Assembly (NCBI GenBank): GCA_947499725.1
Contig: CANMPK010000002.1
Span: 557,783 to 621,782 of the forward strand
DNA length: 64,000 nucleotides
Reading direction: 5' to 3'
Source of the DNA: an uncultured Paracoccaceae bacterium
GTDB lineage: Bacteria > Pseudomonadota > Alphaproteobacteria > Rhodobacterales > Rhodobacteraceae
The translations under genes and the position numbers were made by a program. The notes under the pieces were generated by a model that saw only the letters and a program-made list of their open reading frames with translations, was not told the DNA's origin and did not search any database. Positions 32,109-41,370 of the stretch are shown piece after piece (the first letter of the stretch is position 1; the number at the start of each line of letters is the position of its first letter).

Positions 32109-33085
32109 GCCTGACCGTTACCATATTGGGCGGCAGCGTGGCTGGCCTGAGCGTGGCGGCGGAATTGTCGTCGCGTGGGGCGTCTGTCACGGTGATTGAT
32201 CCAAATGGCGCGCCAGGGGCACATGCGTGTTCTTGGTGGGCGGGCGGTATGCTGGCGCCCGATTGCGAAGGTGAAACAGCCGAAGAACCTGTGGTGCGTT
32301 TGGGTCGCGAGGCGGCGGCTTGGTGGCAGGCGCAAGGCGCGGAAGTTGCGTATAACGGCTCGTTGGTTGTAGCGCTGGGCCGTGATCGGCGCGAGCTGGA
32401 CCGCTTTGCGCGGCGCACGGAAAACCATGCGATTGTCTCTGGTGGTGATTTTGAAGCGCTGGAGCCGCATTTGGCGGATCGCTTTGATCGTGCGCTGTTC
32501 ATGCAGGATGAGGCGCATCTGAATCCGCGTGAGACTTTGTTGAAGTTGCGCGAAGAGTTGCAGGCGCGGGGCGTTGTGTTTCAGACCGAAGGCACGCCGA
32601 ATGGCCAAGTGATTGATTGCACTGGTTTGGTTGCGCAGGCGGCCTTGCCAGAGTTGCGCGGCGTTAAGGGCGAAATGGTGATTTTACGCGCGCCGGATGT
32701 GACTTTGTCGCGGCCCGTGCGTCTGCTGCATCCGCGTTTTCCTTTGTATATCGTGCCGCGCGGTGATGGCGTGTTTATGCTGGGCGCAACGCAGCTTGAA
32801 AGCGGCGAGCGCAAGCGGGCGACGGTGCGCTCTGTGATGGAATTGTTGAACGCGGCTTATGCGCTGCATCCGGCCTTTGGTGAGGCTGAATTGCTGGAAA
32901 TCGGCGTCGATGCGCGCCCTGCGTTCCCTGATAATTTGCCGCGGATCACGCGGAAAAACGAAACCCTGTATGTGAATGGATTGTTCCGCCACGGCTATTT
33001 GCTGGCGCCTGCGATGGCGCGGATGGTGGGGGATTATTTGCTGGACGGCACAACTCCGGAGATGTGGCATGAAGATTGTGGTTAA
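32099..33085 (+). CDS. thiO: FAD-dependent glycine oxidase ThiO
   Basis: The 328-residue flavoprotein of the DAO family oxidises glycine to the imine used in thiazole formation. The FAD dinucleotide motif is LGGSVAGLSVAAEL (about 10-23), ending in VTVIDP. CSWWAGGMLAPDCEGE and the C-terminal LYVNGLFRHGYLLAPAMA are typical of ThiO. The ATG at 32099 overlaps thiD by 10 bp; a GTG at 32105 (GTGA overlap with the thiD stop) is an equally credible start. Aerobic ThiO fits with absence of thiH. Confidence 0.9.
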   Translation: MGVSLTVTILGGSVAGLSVAAELSSRGASVTVIDPNGAPGAHACSWWAGGMLAPDCEGETAEEPVVRLGREAAAWWQAQGAEVAYNGSLVVALGRDRRELDRFARRTENHAIVSGGDFEALEPHLADRFDRALFMQDEAHLNPRETLLKLREELQARGVVFQTEGTPNGQVIDCTGLVAQAALPELRGVKGEMVILRAPDVTLSRPVRLLHPRFPLYIVPRGDGVFMLGATQLESGERKRATVRSVMELLNAAYALHPAFGEAELLEIGVDARPAFPDNLPRITRKNETLYVNGLFRHGYLLAPAMARMVGDYLLDGTTPEMWHEDCG

Positions 33086-33266
33086 TGGCGCGGCAACAGA
33101 GGTGCAGGCCACCTCGCTTGAAGAAATTCTAGATGAGCTGGGGCATGGCGGCGCCAAGGTGGCGACGGCTGTGAATGAAGACTTTGTACCTGCGGCGTTG
33201 CGCGACAGCACAGAGATCCTAGAGGGCGACCGCATCGAAATCGTTGCGCCGCGTCAGGGGGGCTGA
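33069..33266 (+). CDS. thiS: Sulfur carrier protein ThiS
   Basis: The 65-residue ubiquitin-like protein ends in QGG; the terminal Gly-Gly is adenylated by ThiF and then carries the thiocarboxylate sulfur for the thiazole ring. Residues such as [12 protein letters not shown] and [11 protein letters not shown] correspond to the ThiS fold. It overlaps the end of thiO by 17 bp in another frame, and thiG follows after 2 bp. Confidence 0.93.
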   Translation: MKIVVNGAATEVQATSLEEILDELGHGGAKVATAVNEDFVPAALRDSTEILEGDRIEIVAPRQGG

Positions 33267-33268
33267 GG

Positions 33269-34042
33269 ATGCCGGTTTTTTACGGAACTGAAATTCAATC
33301 GCGTTTGATGCTGGGCACAGCGCAGTATCCTTCGCCTGCGATTTTGGCGGATGCGTTTCGTCGGTCTAAGGCTGGGATCGCCACGGTTTCTGTGCGGCGT
33401 GAGGCGGGCGATGACCAAGCGGGTCAGGCGTTTTGGGAGCTGATCAAAGAGCTGGATGTGGCTTTGCTGCCCAATACGGCGGGCTGCCATTCTGTGCGCG
33501 AGGCCGTGACCACGGCGCATATGGCGCGCGAGTTGTTTGATACGAAATGGATCAAGCTTGAGGTGATTGGCCATTCGGACACGTTGCAGCCAGATGTGTT
33601 TGGCCTTGCCGAGGCCGCGCGTATTTTGACGGAAGACGGGTTTGAGGTCTTCCCGTATTGCACTGAAGATTTGGTGCTATGTGACAAGCTGCTGAACGTG
33701 GGCTGTGAAGTGCTGATGCCTTGGGGCGCGCCGATTGGCACGGGCCTTGGGCTGAACAACATTTACGGTCTGCGCAGCCTGCGCGGGCATTTCCCCGATG
33801 TGCCACTGGTGGTGGATGCCGGGCTTGGTGTGCCAAGCCAAGCGGCCCATGCGATGGAACTGGGCTATGACGCGGTGTTGTTGAACACGGCGGTGGCCAA
33901 AGCGGGTGATCCTGCGGCCATGGCGGAAGGTTTTGCGAAAGCAGTCGAGGCTGGCGCTTTGGCCTATGCGGCTGATCCAATGGATGCGCGCGATATGGCG
34001 GCGCCGTCGACTCCGGTTTTGGGAAAGGCGTTTTTGGAATGA
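33269..34042 (+). CDS. thiG: Thiazole synthase ThiG
   Basis: The 257-residue TIM-barrel protein joins deoxyxylulose-5-phosphate, dehydroglycine and ThiS-thiocarboxylate into the thiazole phosphate. The Schiff-base lysine is in [11 protein letters not shown] (about 91-101), followed by [19 protein letters not shown] YCTEDLVLC and [15 protein letters not shown]; the late phosphate loops [11 protein letters not shown] and LLNTAVAKA are present. It overlaps thiE by ATGA. Confidence 0.95.
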   Translation: MPVFYGTEIQSRLMLGTAQYPSPAILADAFRRSKAGIATVSVRREAGDDQAGQAFWELIKELDVALLPNTAGCHSVREAVTTAHMARELFDTKWIKLEVIGHSDTLQPDVFGLAEAARILTEDGFEVFPYCTEDLVLCDKLLNVGCEVLMPWGAPIGTGLGLNNIYGLRSLRGHFPDVPLVVDAGLGVPSQAAHAMELGYDAVLLNTAVAKAGDPAAMAEGFAKAVEAGALAYAADPMDARDMAAPSTPVLGKAFLE

Positions 34043-34635
34043 GCTTACCTGCGTTTTATCCGATTTTTGACAACACGGAATGGCTGCGGCGCTTGCTGCC
34101 GCTGGGCATCAAACTGGTGCAGCTGCGCATCAAAGACAAACCGATGGATGTGGTCCGCGCGGAACTGGCCGAGGGCAAAGCGCTTTGTGATGCCCATGGT
34201 GCGATCTTGGTGGTGAATGACTATTGGGAGTTGGCGATCGAGCTAGGCTGCGACTGGGTTCACCTTGGCCAAGAAGATTTGGACGAGGCAGATGTGGAGG
34301 CCATCAAAGCAGCTGGCTTGAAGCTGGGTGTTTCAACGCATGATGGCCCAGAGCTGCAGCGCGCTTTGGCGTTGAAGCCGGATTATGTGGCGCTTGGCCC
34401 GGTGTATCCGACCATTTTGAAGAAGATGAAATGGAAACAGCAGGGCCTTGAGAAAGTCACCGAATGGAAAGCAATCGTGGGGGATGTGCCATTGGTGGCC
34501 ATTGGCGGCATGTCGGTGGAACGGGCTGCGGGGGCTTATGAAGCTGGCGCAGATATCGTGTCTGCCGTGACAGACATTACCTTGAATGACGATCCAGAAG
34601 CCCGTGTGCGTGCGTGGCTGGAGGCCAGCGCATGA
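34039..34635 (+). CDS. thiE: Thiamine-phosphate synthase ThiE
   Basis: The 198-residue TIM-barrel enzyme couples HMP-PP with thiazole phosphate to thiamin phosphate. Visible are LVQLRIKDK (substrate loop, about 23-31), [33 protein letters not shown] and the phosphate loop [14 protein letters not shown] overlaps on both sides place it firmly in the operon. A short spacing from ThiF suggests tight co-expression. Confidence 0.93.
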   Translation: MSLPAFYPIFDNTEWLRRLLPLGIKLVQLRIKDKPMDVVRAELAEGKALCDAHGAILVVNDYWELAIELGCDWVHLGQEDLDEADVEAIKAAGLKLGVSTHDGPELQRALALKPDYVALGPVYPTILKKMKWKQQGLEKVTEWKAIVGDVPLVAIGGMSVERAAGAYEAGADIVSAVTDITLNDDPEARVRAWLEASA

Positions 34636-35609
34636 GCCGCTACGCCCGCCAGATCGCGGTGCCGCAGCTTGGCCCTGAGGGCCATGCTGCCTTGCGCAAC
34701 GCGCGGGTCTTGGTGATTGGCGCGGGAGGCTTGGCGGCGCCGGTGTTGCAGTATCTTGTTGGTGCAGGCGTTGGGTATATTCGGTTGGTCGATCCAGATG
34801 TGGTCGAGGCCTCAAACTTGCATCGTCAGACCCTGTTTCGCGAGAGCGACATTGGCACGCCCAAGGCCGAGGCTGCGGCGTTGCATTTGGATCAGTTGAA
34901 CCCGCAGTGTCATGTCGAACAATGGGTGGTGCGGTTTGATCCATGCAATGCGGCGCGGCTGTGTGCCGGTGTGGATTTGGTGCTGGATTGCGCCGATCAG
35001 TTTGCCGCCAGTTATGTGGCCAGTGACCATTGCCTTGGCGCGGGGCTGCCGTTGATCAGCGCTTCTGTTGTGGGCACGGATGGCTATTGCGGTGGGTTCT
35101 GCGGCGATGCGCCGAGTCTGCGCGCGGTGTTTCCTGATTTGCCGGACCGTCTGGGCAGCTGTGATGCAGATGGCGTGCTTGGCCCTGCGGTGGGCGTCGT
35201 GGGCGCTTTGCAGGCGCAGATGGCGATGGCGGTTTTGGCGGGGATCGAGCCCTCTCCGCTAGGGCAGTTGGTGCAATTTGATGCTTTGGCACTGCGCTTT
35301 GGCGGCTTTCGGTTTGATAAAGCGCCAGAGCCGGTTGGGGGGCATCGGTTTATCAGCCCTGCAGCGATCAGCGCCACAGATACAGTGATTGATTTGCGGG
35401 CCAAGGACGAAGCTGGCCCGCAGCTTGAGAATACGGTCCGCCATGTGGTGGCGGATTTTGATGAGACCATTCCTTTTTCAGCAAAAGATCAGCGCGTTTT
35501 GCTGGCCTGTGCTTCGGGCCTTCGGGCTTGGCAGGCGGCCGAGCGTCTTTCGCAGAAATGGGACGGAGAGATTGCGTTGCTTGCCCTTGGCAGCAGTTCA
35601 GAGAGTTAA
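34632..35609 (+). CDS. thiF: ThiF-type adenylyltransferase with C-terminal rhodanese domain
   Basis: The 325-residue protein has an E1-like ThiF/MoeB domain (about 1-220) with the nucleotide loop [37 protein letters not shown] and the catalytic-type DCADQF. The C-terminal part (about 240-325) looks like a small rhodanese domain, with a possible active-site loop CASGLRA. It activates the C-terminus of ThiS and may itself deliver sulfur. The start ATG at 34632 overlaps the thiE stop. MoeB is the alternative, but the position next to thiSGE favours ThiF. Confidence 0.87.
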   Translation: MSRYARQIAVPQLGPEGHAALRNARVLVIGAGGLAAPVLQYLVGAGVGYIRLVDPDVVEASNLHRQTLFRESDIGTPKAEAAALHLDQLNPQCHVEQWVVRFDPCNAARLCAGVDLVLDCADQFAASYVASDHCLGAGLPLISASVVGTDGYCGGFCGDAPSLRAVFPDLPDRLGSCDADGVLGPAVGVVGALQAQMAMAVLAGIEPSPLGQLVQFDALALRFGGFRFDKAPEPVGGHRFISPAAISATDTVIDLRAKDEAGPQLENTVRHVVADFDETIPFSAKDQRVLLACASGLRAWQAAERLSQKWDGEIALLALGSSSES

Positions 35610-35621
35610 GGAGAGAACTTC

Positions 35622-36557
35622 ATGAAACATCTATTTATGGCTGCAGCGATGCTGACAGCGACCCCTGCGTTTGCCGCAGATAAAATGACGCTGCTGCTGG
35701 ATTGGTTCATCAACCCAGACCACGGCCCAATCATCGTGGCGCAAGAAAAAGGCTTCTTTGCGGATCAAGATCTGGAGGTCGAAATCGTTGCGCCTGCGGA
35801 TCCATCTGACCCACCAAAGCTGGTGGCTGCGGGTCAAGCGGAATTGGCTGTGTCTTACCAGCCGCAACTGCACTTGCAGGTGGCGGAAGGTCTGCCACTG
35901 ACACGTGTTGGCACATTGGTTGCAACGCCTTTGAACTGCTTGCTGGTTCTGAAAGACGGCCCGATCCAAAACATCGCTGACCTGAAGGGCGGCAAAGTTG
36001 GTTTCTCCGTTGCTGGCGTGGAAGAAGCGCTGCTGGGCACGATCCTGAAAACACACGGCCTGTCTATGGATGACATCGAACTGGTGAATGTGAACTGGTC
36101 TTTGTCTCCGTCCCTGATGTCTGGTCAGGTGGATGCGGTTCTGGGTGCGTACCGGAACTTTGAGCTGAACCAGATGGAAATCGAAGGCGTTGAAGGCAAG
36201 TGCTTCTACATCGAAGAAGAAGGCGTGCCGACCTATGATGAGCTGATCTATGTGGCCAATAAAGACAAGATGGACCCAGACATGCTGCGCCGTTTCCTGC
36301 GCGCCACAGAGCTGGCGACACAGTACATCGTGAACCACCCGGTCGAGAGCTGGGAAATCTTCGCGGGCACCTCTGCTGAACTGCAAGACGAGCTGAACGA
36401 AAAAGCTTGGGTTGATACGCTGCCACGTTTCGCTCTGCGCCCAGAAGCGCTGGACGAAGGCCGTTATGTGCGTTTCGAGCAGTTCTTGGCGGATGCCAAG
36501 CTGGTTGAAGGCACACGCCCGGTGTCTGAACTGGCCATCGATCTGGGTGCAGAATGA
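35622..36557 (+). CDS. thiY: HMP-precursor ABC transporter binding protein ThiY
   Basis: The 311-residue protein has a Sec signal peptide (MKHLFMAAAMLTATPAFA) and the NMT1/THI5-like fold, with LLLDWFINPDHGPIIVAQEKG and AGQAELAVSYQPQ typical of the ThiY subfamily. It should bind formylaminopyrimidine or a related HMP precursor in the periplasm. Genes for ATPase ThiZ and permease ThiX follow in the same operon, interrupted by two tenA genes. GGAGAG precedes the ATG. The ligand is inferred from family and context. Confidence 0.92.
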   Translation: MKHLFMAAAMLTATPAFAADKMTLLLDWFINPDHGPIIVAQEKGFFADQDLEVEIVAPADPSDPPKLVAAGQAELAVSYQPQLHLQVAEGLPLTRVGTLVATPLNCLLVLKDGPIQNIADLKGGKVGFSVAGVEEALLGTILKTHGLSMDDIELVNVNWSLSPSLMSGQVDAVLGAYRNFELNQMEIEGVEGKCFYIEEEGVPTYDELIYVANKDKMDPDMLRRFLRATELATQYIVNHPVESWEIFAGTSAELQDELNEKAWVDTLPRFALRPEALDEGRYVRFEQFLADAKLVEGTRPVSELAIDLGAE

Positions 36558-37231
36558 GCGCGCCAGACTATGGCAAAACCTTTCCGCTTTGGCGGGACGC
36601 AGCGGGCCAGAATTGGCCCGCTTACGTCGACCATGCCTTTGTGCGTGGGCTGAAGGATGGGTCTTTGCCGAAAGCGGCGTTTCTGCATTACCTGACGCAA
36701 GACTACGTCTTCCTGATCCATTTCTCTCGCGCTTGGGCTTTGGCGATCACCAAGGCGGATACGCCTGAAGAGATGCGCCTTTGTGCGGGCACGGTGAATG
36801 CGCTGATCAACGAAGAGATTGCGCTGCATATCAAAACCTGCGCGGCTGCGGGCATTTCCGAAGAGGACTTGTTTGCTGCGGAAGAGCGCCCTGAAAACCT
36901 TGCTTATACTCGTTACGTGCTGGATGCGGGCCATTCTGGGGATTTGCTTGATCTGCTGGCGGCCCTTGCGCCTTGCGTGATGGGCTATGGCGAGATCGGT
37001 GCGGCTTTGATCAAAGATCATGCCCCAGACTATGCCGAGTGGATCGGCACTTATGGCAGCGCAGAATACCAAGAGGTTTGCCATGATGTGGCGGCGCTGA
37101 TCGACAGCGCGGTTGCGCGTCGTTTGGGCGATGACCCTACCGGCAGCCCGCGTTGGGCTGCGCTGTGCAAACGGTTCGACATGGCCACAAAGCTGGAAGT
37201 CGGCTTTTGGGACATGGGATTGAAACCATGA
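36554..37231 (+). CDS. tenA: TenA thiaminase II / aminopyrimidine aminohydrolase
   Basis: The 225-residue all-helical protein is a TenA family member that hydrolyses aminopyrimidines from degraded thiamin to HMP. HYLTQDYVFLIHF (about 45-57) supplies the substrate aspartate, and Cys141 in APCVMGYGEIG is at the place of the catalytic cysteine, with the EIG motif. It overlaps thiY by 4 bp and thiZ by 4 bp. Located among transporter genes, it processes what ThiXYZ imports. Confidence 0.93.
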   Translation: MSAPDYGKTFPLWRDAAGQNWPAYVDHAFVRGLKDGSLPKAAFLHYLTQDYVFLIHFSRAWALAITKADTPEEMRLCAGTVNALINEEIALHIKTCAAAGISEEDLFAAEERPENLAYTRYVLDAGHSGDLLDLLAALAPCVMGYGEIGAALIKDHAPDYAEWIGTYGSAEYQEVCHDVAALIDSAVARRLGDDPTGSPRWAALCKRFDMATKLEVGFWDMGLKP

Positions 37232-37950
37232 GCCTTGCCCCGTCTCTTTTCCTGCGCGGTGACGCGAAGATCGGCGATGCGCTGATCTTTGAAGGCATCG
37301 ATCTGACAGTGACGGCGGGGCAATGGACCTGCCTTTTGGGCAGCAGCGGGGTGGGGAAGTCCACCGTGCTGAAACTCTTCGCCGGTTTGGCGGATCATGT
37401 TGAAATGACCGGCGCTTTTGGTGCCGAAGATGGCCCTTTGGAAGGGCGTGTGGCCTTGATGGCGCAAAGCGATTTGTTGCTGCCTTGGTTGACGGTGGCC
37501 GAGAATGTTTCGTTGGGCGCAAAGCTGCGCGGTGAGGCACCGGATCAAGCCAAGATCATGGATGTGTTGGATCGGGTTGGTCTGGCGGATCGCAGCGGCG
37601 AGAAACCAGCCGCTTTGTCGGGTGGGCAGCGCCAGCGTGTGGCTTTGGCGCGCACGTTGATGGAAGATCGCCCTGTTGTTTTGCTGGACGAGCCATTTTC
37701 AGCGCTGGATGCAAAGACCCGCGCCCGCATGCAGGAATTGACTGCAGAGGTGCTGGAAGGCCGCACTGTTCTGCTGGTGACCCACGACCCTGGCGAGGCG
37801 GCGCGTTTGGGGCATGCCATCAAAGTCATGACCGAAAGCAGCCTGCGCGATGTGGCGCCGCCGACAGGTGATGTGCCCCGCGCGGTGGATCACCCAGACG
37901 TTTTGAAAATTCAGGCCAGCCTATTGGCCCAACTACGAGAGGACGCTTAG
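37228..37950 (+). CDS. thiZ: HMP-precursor ABC transporter ATPase ThiZ
   Basis: The 240-residue ABC ATPase has Walker A GSSGVGKST (38-46), signature LSGGQRQRVALARTL, Walker B VVLLDEPFSALD and LLVTHDPGEAARL. It drives ThiXY transport. The ATG at 37228 overlaps the tenA stop by ATGA; an upstream open frame reaches into tenA in another frame and was rejected. The second tenA follows immediately, with no gap. Confidence 0.92.
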   Translation: MSLAPSLFLRGDAKIGDALIFEGIDLTVTAGQWTCLLGSSGVGKSTVLKLFAGLADHVEMTGAFGAEDGPLEGRVALMAQSDLLLPWLTVAENVSLGAKLRGEAPDQAKIMDVLDRVGLADRSGEKPAALSGGQRQRVALARTLMEDRPVVLLDEPFSALDAKTRARMQELTAEVLEGRTVLLVTHDPGEAARLGHAIKVMTESSLRDVAPPTGDVPRAVDHPDVLKIQASLLAQLREDA

Positions 37951-38619
37951 ATGTCTGCCCCCCAAACCCGTGCCACTGATCACTTGAAATCCCTTGTGGC
38001 TGATGACTGGACCGCTGCGACAACCCATGCCTTTACGGATGCTTTGGCCGATGGGACTTTGTCAGCTCAGAAAATGTCGGGCTATTTGCAGCAAGATTAT
38101 CTGTTCGTGGATGGCTTTGTGCGCTTGTTGGCTTCGGCAATTGCTCATGCGCCAACCTTGGCCGATAGCGTGCCTGCGGCGCAATTCTTGGCGGTAATCA
38201 CTGGGCCAGAGAATACATACTTCCTGCGGTCTTTCGAAGAATTGGGCACAGCGCCTCACGCGCCTGCGCAGCCGGAAACCGTGGCGTTTCAGCAGTTGAT
38301 GGAAGAGGCGCGCACCTCTGGGCGGTATGAGATCATGCTATCTGTCTTGTGTGTGGCCGAGTGGATCTACCTTGATTGGGCCGCACCTTTTGAAGATCGC
38401 GCGGATGATCTGCCGTTCTGGCTGGGCGAATGGATCACCCTGCATTGCGGCGCTGGATTTGAGGGCGTTGTCAGCTATTTGCGGGGCCAGTTGGATCAGG
38501 TTTGGCTTGGCTTGGACGACACTGCCCGCGCCGAGGTGGAAGCAACCTTCACAAAGGCTGTTAAGCTAGAACGCGCCTTCTTTGATGCCTCATGGGCAGG
38601 CTTTCCGGTCGCATCATGA
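37951..38619 (+). CDS. Second TenA-family protein
   Basis: The 222-residue protein shares the TenA fold and pattern (GYLQQDYLFVDGFVRLLASA, about 44-63) but differs from the first TenA. Cys134 sits in SVLCVAEWIYLDWA, where the spacing to the following Tyr and acidic residue is not the C-x3-Y-x-E-I-G arrangement of classical TenA. It starts 0 bp behind thiZ and overlaps thiX by ATGA. It may hydrolyse a different precursor, such as the formylated form; activity cannot be deduced from sequence alone. Confidence 0.85.
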   Translation: MSAPQTRATDHLKSLVADDWTAATTHAFTDALADGTLSAQKMSGYLQQDYLFVDGFVRLLASAIAHAPTLADSVPAAQFLAVITGPENTYFLRSFEELGTAPHAPAQPETVAFQQLMEEARTSGRYEIMLSVLCVAEWIYLDWAAPFEDRADDLPFWLGEWITLHCGAGFEGVVSYLRGQLDQVWLGLDDTARAEVEATFTKAVKLERAFFDASWAGFPVAS

Positions 38620-39356
38620 CGGGATGGCGGGCAGGCATAGCCTCGGCCTTGCTGGGGATTGCGATTTGGCAGGCGATTGTATGGATCGGTGATCTGCCCA
38701 AGTTCATCCTGCCCGGACCGGGGCTTGTGGCGGAAACGCTTTGGAAAAGCCGTGTCACGATCGCCGAGAACGCTTTGGTCACTTTGATCGAGGTCTTGGT
38801 AGGCCTTGGCCTTGGCGCTGTGCTGGGCGGCTTGTCTGCGATTGGTTTGGCGGCGTCGCCCGTGGCGCGCGCATTGGTGCGGCCAATGCTGGTGTTTAGT
38901 CAGGCCGTGCCGGTGTTTGCGCTGGCGCCGATCCTGACACTGTGGCTGGGTTATGGGTTGCTGTCTAAGGTCGCGATGGCGCTGATCATCATTTACTTCC
39001 CTGTGACCTCGTCTTTCTTTGATGCGCTGATGCGCACCAACCAAGATTGGTTAGGGCTGGCCAAGGTGATGGGTGCAAGTCGACGGCGGATCATGTGGCA
39101 CATTCGTGTGCCTGCGGCTTTGCCGGGCTTTGCGAGCGGTTTGCGGCTCGCGGCGGTCTATGCGCCGATTGGGGCCATCATTGGCGAGTGGGTCGGGGCG
39201 AGCAAAGGCCTTGGTTATTTGATGCTGCTGGCCAATGGGCGGGCCAAGATTGATCTGATGTTTGCCAGCTTGATCGTTTTGGCAGTGATGACCATGTGCT
39301 TGCATGCCTCGGTCGATCTATTCTGCCGCAAGGTGCTGGATCGCGCAGATCACTAA
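38616..39356 (+). CDS. thiX: HMP-precursor ABC transporter permease ThiX
   Basis: The 246-residue inner-membrane permease of the SsuC/TauC type has about six helices, the N-terminal WQAIVWIGDLPKFILPGPG and the ATPase-contacting loop ASRRRIMWHIRVPAALPG. It pairs with ThiZ and ThiY to import pyrimidine precursors. ATG 38616 overlaps the preceding stop by ATGA. It is the last gene of the eleven-gene thiamin operon and is followed by a strong terminator. Confidence 0.9.
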   Translation: MTGWRAGIASALLGIAIWQAIVWIGDLPKFILPGPGLVAETLWKSRVTIAENALVTLIEVLVGLGLGAVLGGLSAIGLAASPVARALVRPMLVFSQAVPVFALAPILTLWLGYGLLSKVAMALIIIYFPVTSSFFDALMRTNQDWLGLAKVMGASRRRIMWHIRVPAALPGFASGLRLAAVYAPIGAIIGEWVGASKGLGYLMLLANGRAKIDLMFASLIVLAVMTMCLHASVDLFCRKVLDRADH

Positions 39357-39377
39357 GCGCCCCTTTAGGCAAAAGAA

Positions 39378-39407
39378 AACCCCGGCTCAGTGAGCCGGGG
39401 TTCTTTG
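39378..39407. terminator. Bidirectional terminator between thiX and pckA
   Basis: A 12-bp perfect inverted repeat (39378-39389 with 39391-39402, core CCCCGGCTCA/TGAGCCGGGG) is flanked by A-rich sequence on the left and TTCTTTGTTT on the right. It can end both the thiamin operon and pckA, which converge on it. Confidence 0.92.
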
Positions 39408-39427
39408 TTTCAGCCATCTTAGGCAGC

Positions 39428-41026
39428 TTAGCCAATCGCAACGTCTTTTACGTCGTTGTCGATGTAAGGCACGTATTGTTCGAAGTTGTCAGAGAACATC
39501 TGAACCAGCTTCGCTGCTTGTGCGTCATAGGCGTCTTTGTCATCCCATGTGCGGCGTGGGTCCAACAGAACCTCTGCGACACCTGGCACCTGAATAGGGA
39601 CTTCGAAGCCGAAGTTTGGATCTTTGCGGAACTCGGACTTGTCCAGAGTGCCTTCCAGAGCCGCTGTCAGCAGGGCGCGGGTTGCGCGGATTGGCATACG
39701 AGAGCCCGTACCATACGCGCCGCCTGTCCAGCCGGTGTTGACCAGCCAGCAAGTTGCGCCGTGCTTGGCGATCTTTTCACGCAGCAGGTTGCCGTAAACC
39801 TCTGGGCGACGCGGCATGAATGGCGCGCCAAAGCAGGTGGAGAAGGTTGGCTCTGGCTCGGTCACGCCGCGCTCTGTGCCAGCCACCTTAGAGGTGAAGC
39901 CAGACATGAAGTGATACATCGCTTGCGCTGGTGTCAGGCGTGCGATCGGAGGCAGAACGCCAAAGGCATCACATGTCAGCATGATGATGTTCTTCGGGTG
40001 GCCGCCAAGCGCGCTTTCGGACGCGTTCGAGATGTAATGCAGCGGGTAAGCGCAACGCATGTTGGCTGTCAGGCTGTCATCTTCAAAGTCGAGTTCCTTC
40101 GTGTCTTCGTCAAACACCATGTTTTCGATCACTGTGCCGAATTTGGTGGTGGTCGCGTAGATTTCAGGCTCTGCTTCTGGGTTCAGGTTGATGGTCTTTG
40201 CATAGCAGCCGCCTTCGAAGTTGAAGGTGCCTTGGTCAGACCAGCCATGTTCGTCATCGCCGATCAGCACGCGATCTGGGTCTGCGGACAGGGTTGTTTT
40301 ACCCGTGCCGGACAGGCCGAAGAATACCGCTGTGTCCACCGGATTGCCCTTTGCGTGGTTCGCAGAGCAGTGCATCGGCATGATGCCTTTTTCAGGCAGC
40401 AAGTAATTCAGCAAGGTGAAGACAGATTTCTTGTTCTCACCTGCGTATTCAGTACCCGCGATCAGGATCATCTTCTTTTCGAAGTTCAGCGCAATCACTG
40501 TTTCGCTGCGGCAGCCGTGCTTGGCAGGGTCCGCCAAGAAGCTTGGGCAGTTGATCACTGTGAAGTCAGCCACGAAATCATCCAGGTCTTCGCGATCTGG
40601 GCGACGCAGCATCGTGCGGATGAACAGCCCGTGCCATGCCAGTTCTGTGACCATACGTACATTGATGGAGTGGCTGCGATCTGCACCGCCCACCAAATCC
40701 TGCACGTGGTAATCTTTGCCTTTCATATGCTCGAGCATATCGGCGTAAAGCGCATCAAAACCGGCTGGCTCCATCGGAGCGTTGTTCTCCCACCAGATGG
40801 TGTCTTTCACACCTTCGGTTTTGACGACGAATTTGTCTTTAGGGGAGCGGCCAGTAAACTTGCCAGTTGTGGTCAGAAATGCGCCACCGTTGCCCAGCGT
40901 ACCTTCGCCGTTCTTCAGGGCTGCCTCGACCAGCGCGGGTTCCATATAGTTATAATAGACATTTCCCAGACCTTCGATCGATTGATCTTCTAGGCGGAAT
41001 TTCGGGTTTACCCGTCCAAATGTCAT
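39428..41026 (-). CDS. pckA: Phosphoenolpyruvate carboxykinase (ATP)
   Basis: The 532-residue cytoplasmic enzyme converts oxaloacetate and ATP to PEP, the entry to gluconeogenesis. Visible are the P-loop [11 protein letters not shown], the substrate and metal region [33 protein letters not shown], and [15 protein letters not shown]. Start ATG 41026 follows GGAGTGA; an upstream open frame of 52 codons does not look like PckA. It is divergent from chvI across 344 bp, a synteny conserved in alphaproteobacteria. Its growth on C2 units from taurine would need this enzyme. Confidence 0.96.
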   Translation of the reverse strand: MTFGRVNPKFRLEDQSIEGLGNVYYNYMEPALVEAALKNGEGTLGNGGAFLTTTGKFTGRSPKDKFVVKTEGVKDTIWWENNAPMEPAGFDALYADMLEHMKGKDYHVQDLVGGADRSHSINVRMVTELAWHGLFIRTMLRRPDREDLDDFVADFTVINCPSFLADPAKHGCRSETVIALNFEKKMILIAGTEYAGENKKSVFTLLNYLLPEKGIMPMHCSANHAKGNPVDTAVFFGLSGTGKTTLSADPDRVLIGDDEHGWSDQGTFNFEGGCYAKTINLNPEAEPEIYATTTKFGTVIENMVFDEDTKELDFEDDSLTANMRCAYPLHYISNASESALGGHPKNIIMLTCDAFGVLPPIARLTPAQAMYHFMSGFTSKVAGTERGVTEPEPTFSTCFGAPFMPRRPEVYGNLLREKIAKHGATCWLVNTGWTGGAYGTGSRMPIRATRALLTAALEGTLDKSEFRKDPNFGFEVPIQVPGVAEVLLDPRRTWDDKDAYDAQAAKLVQMFSDNFEQYVPYIDNDVKDVAIG

Positions 41027-41370
41027 TATGCTCACTCCATTTGCTACTCTTCGTAGCGTGCACTTCACGAAAGTCGGGGATCTCACCCGCTTCGATCTGA
41101 CGAAGCTTTCGCCAGATGAAAGCCACTTAACATGAGGTTTTGGATTAGAAATAGCACTCCAAAGTATAGTTAGCGCAATCATTGCAATGTTAACGCAAAC
41201 TATTTGTAACTATTTGTCAGATCGAAGGAAAATTAGCGGTGAGTTAACAAAAACAGAAAAAAATTGACTCGCAAAACGAGTGATTCGCGGTTTGGGATTG
41301 ATTGATCAACGTGAAATGGCGCATACTACCGAAAAAACAAACATAATGAGCAGTAAAAGGGAATTGTCCT
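41027..41370. promoter_or_regulatory. pckA/chvI divergent control region with phased direct repeats
   Basis: This 344-bp spacer has GTTAGCGCAA (41169-41178) and GTTAACGCAA (41189-41198) with 20-bp spacing, followed by a tandem AACTATTTGT repeat (41198-41207 and 41208-41217). Near chvI a small palindrome ACTCG-caaaa-CGAGT (41267-41281) overlaps TTGACT, a possible -35 box. Repeat phasing at whole helical turns suggests regulator binding; the regulator is not known. Confidence 0.5.

Noticed and set aside
39296..40993. 565-codon open frame opposite pckA
   Set aside because: Antisense to a complete pckA with all motifs; composition is not protein-like.
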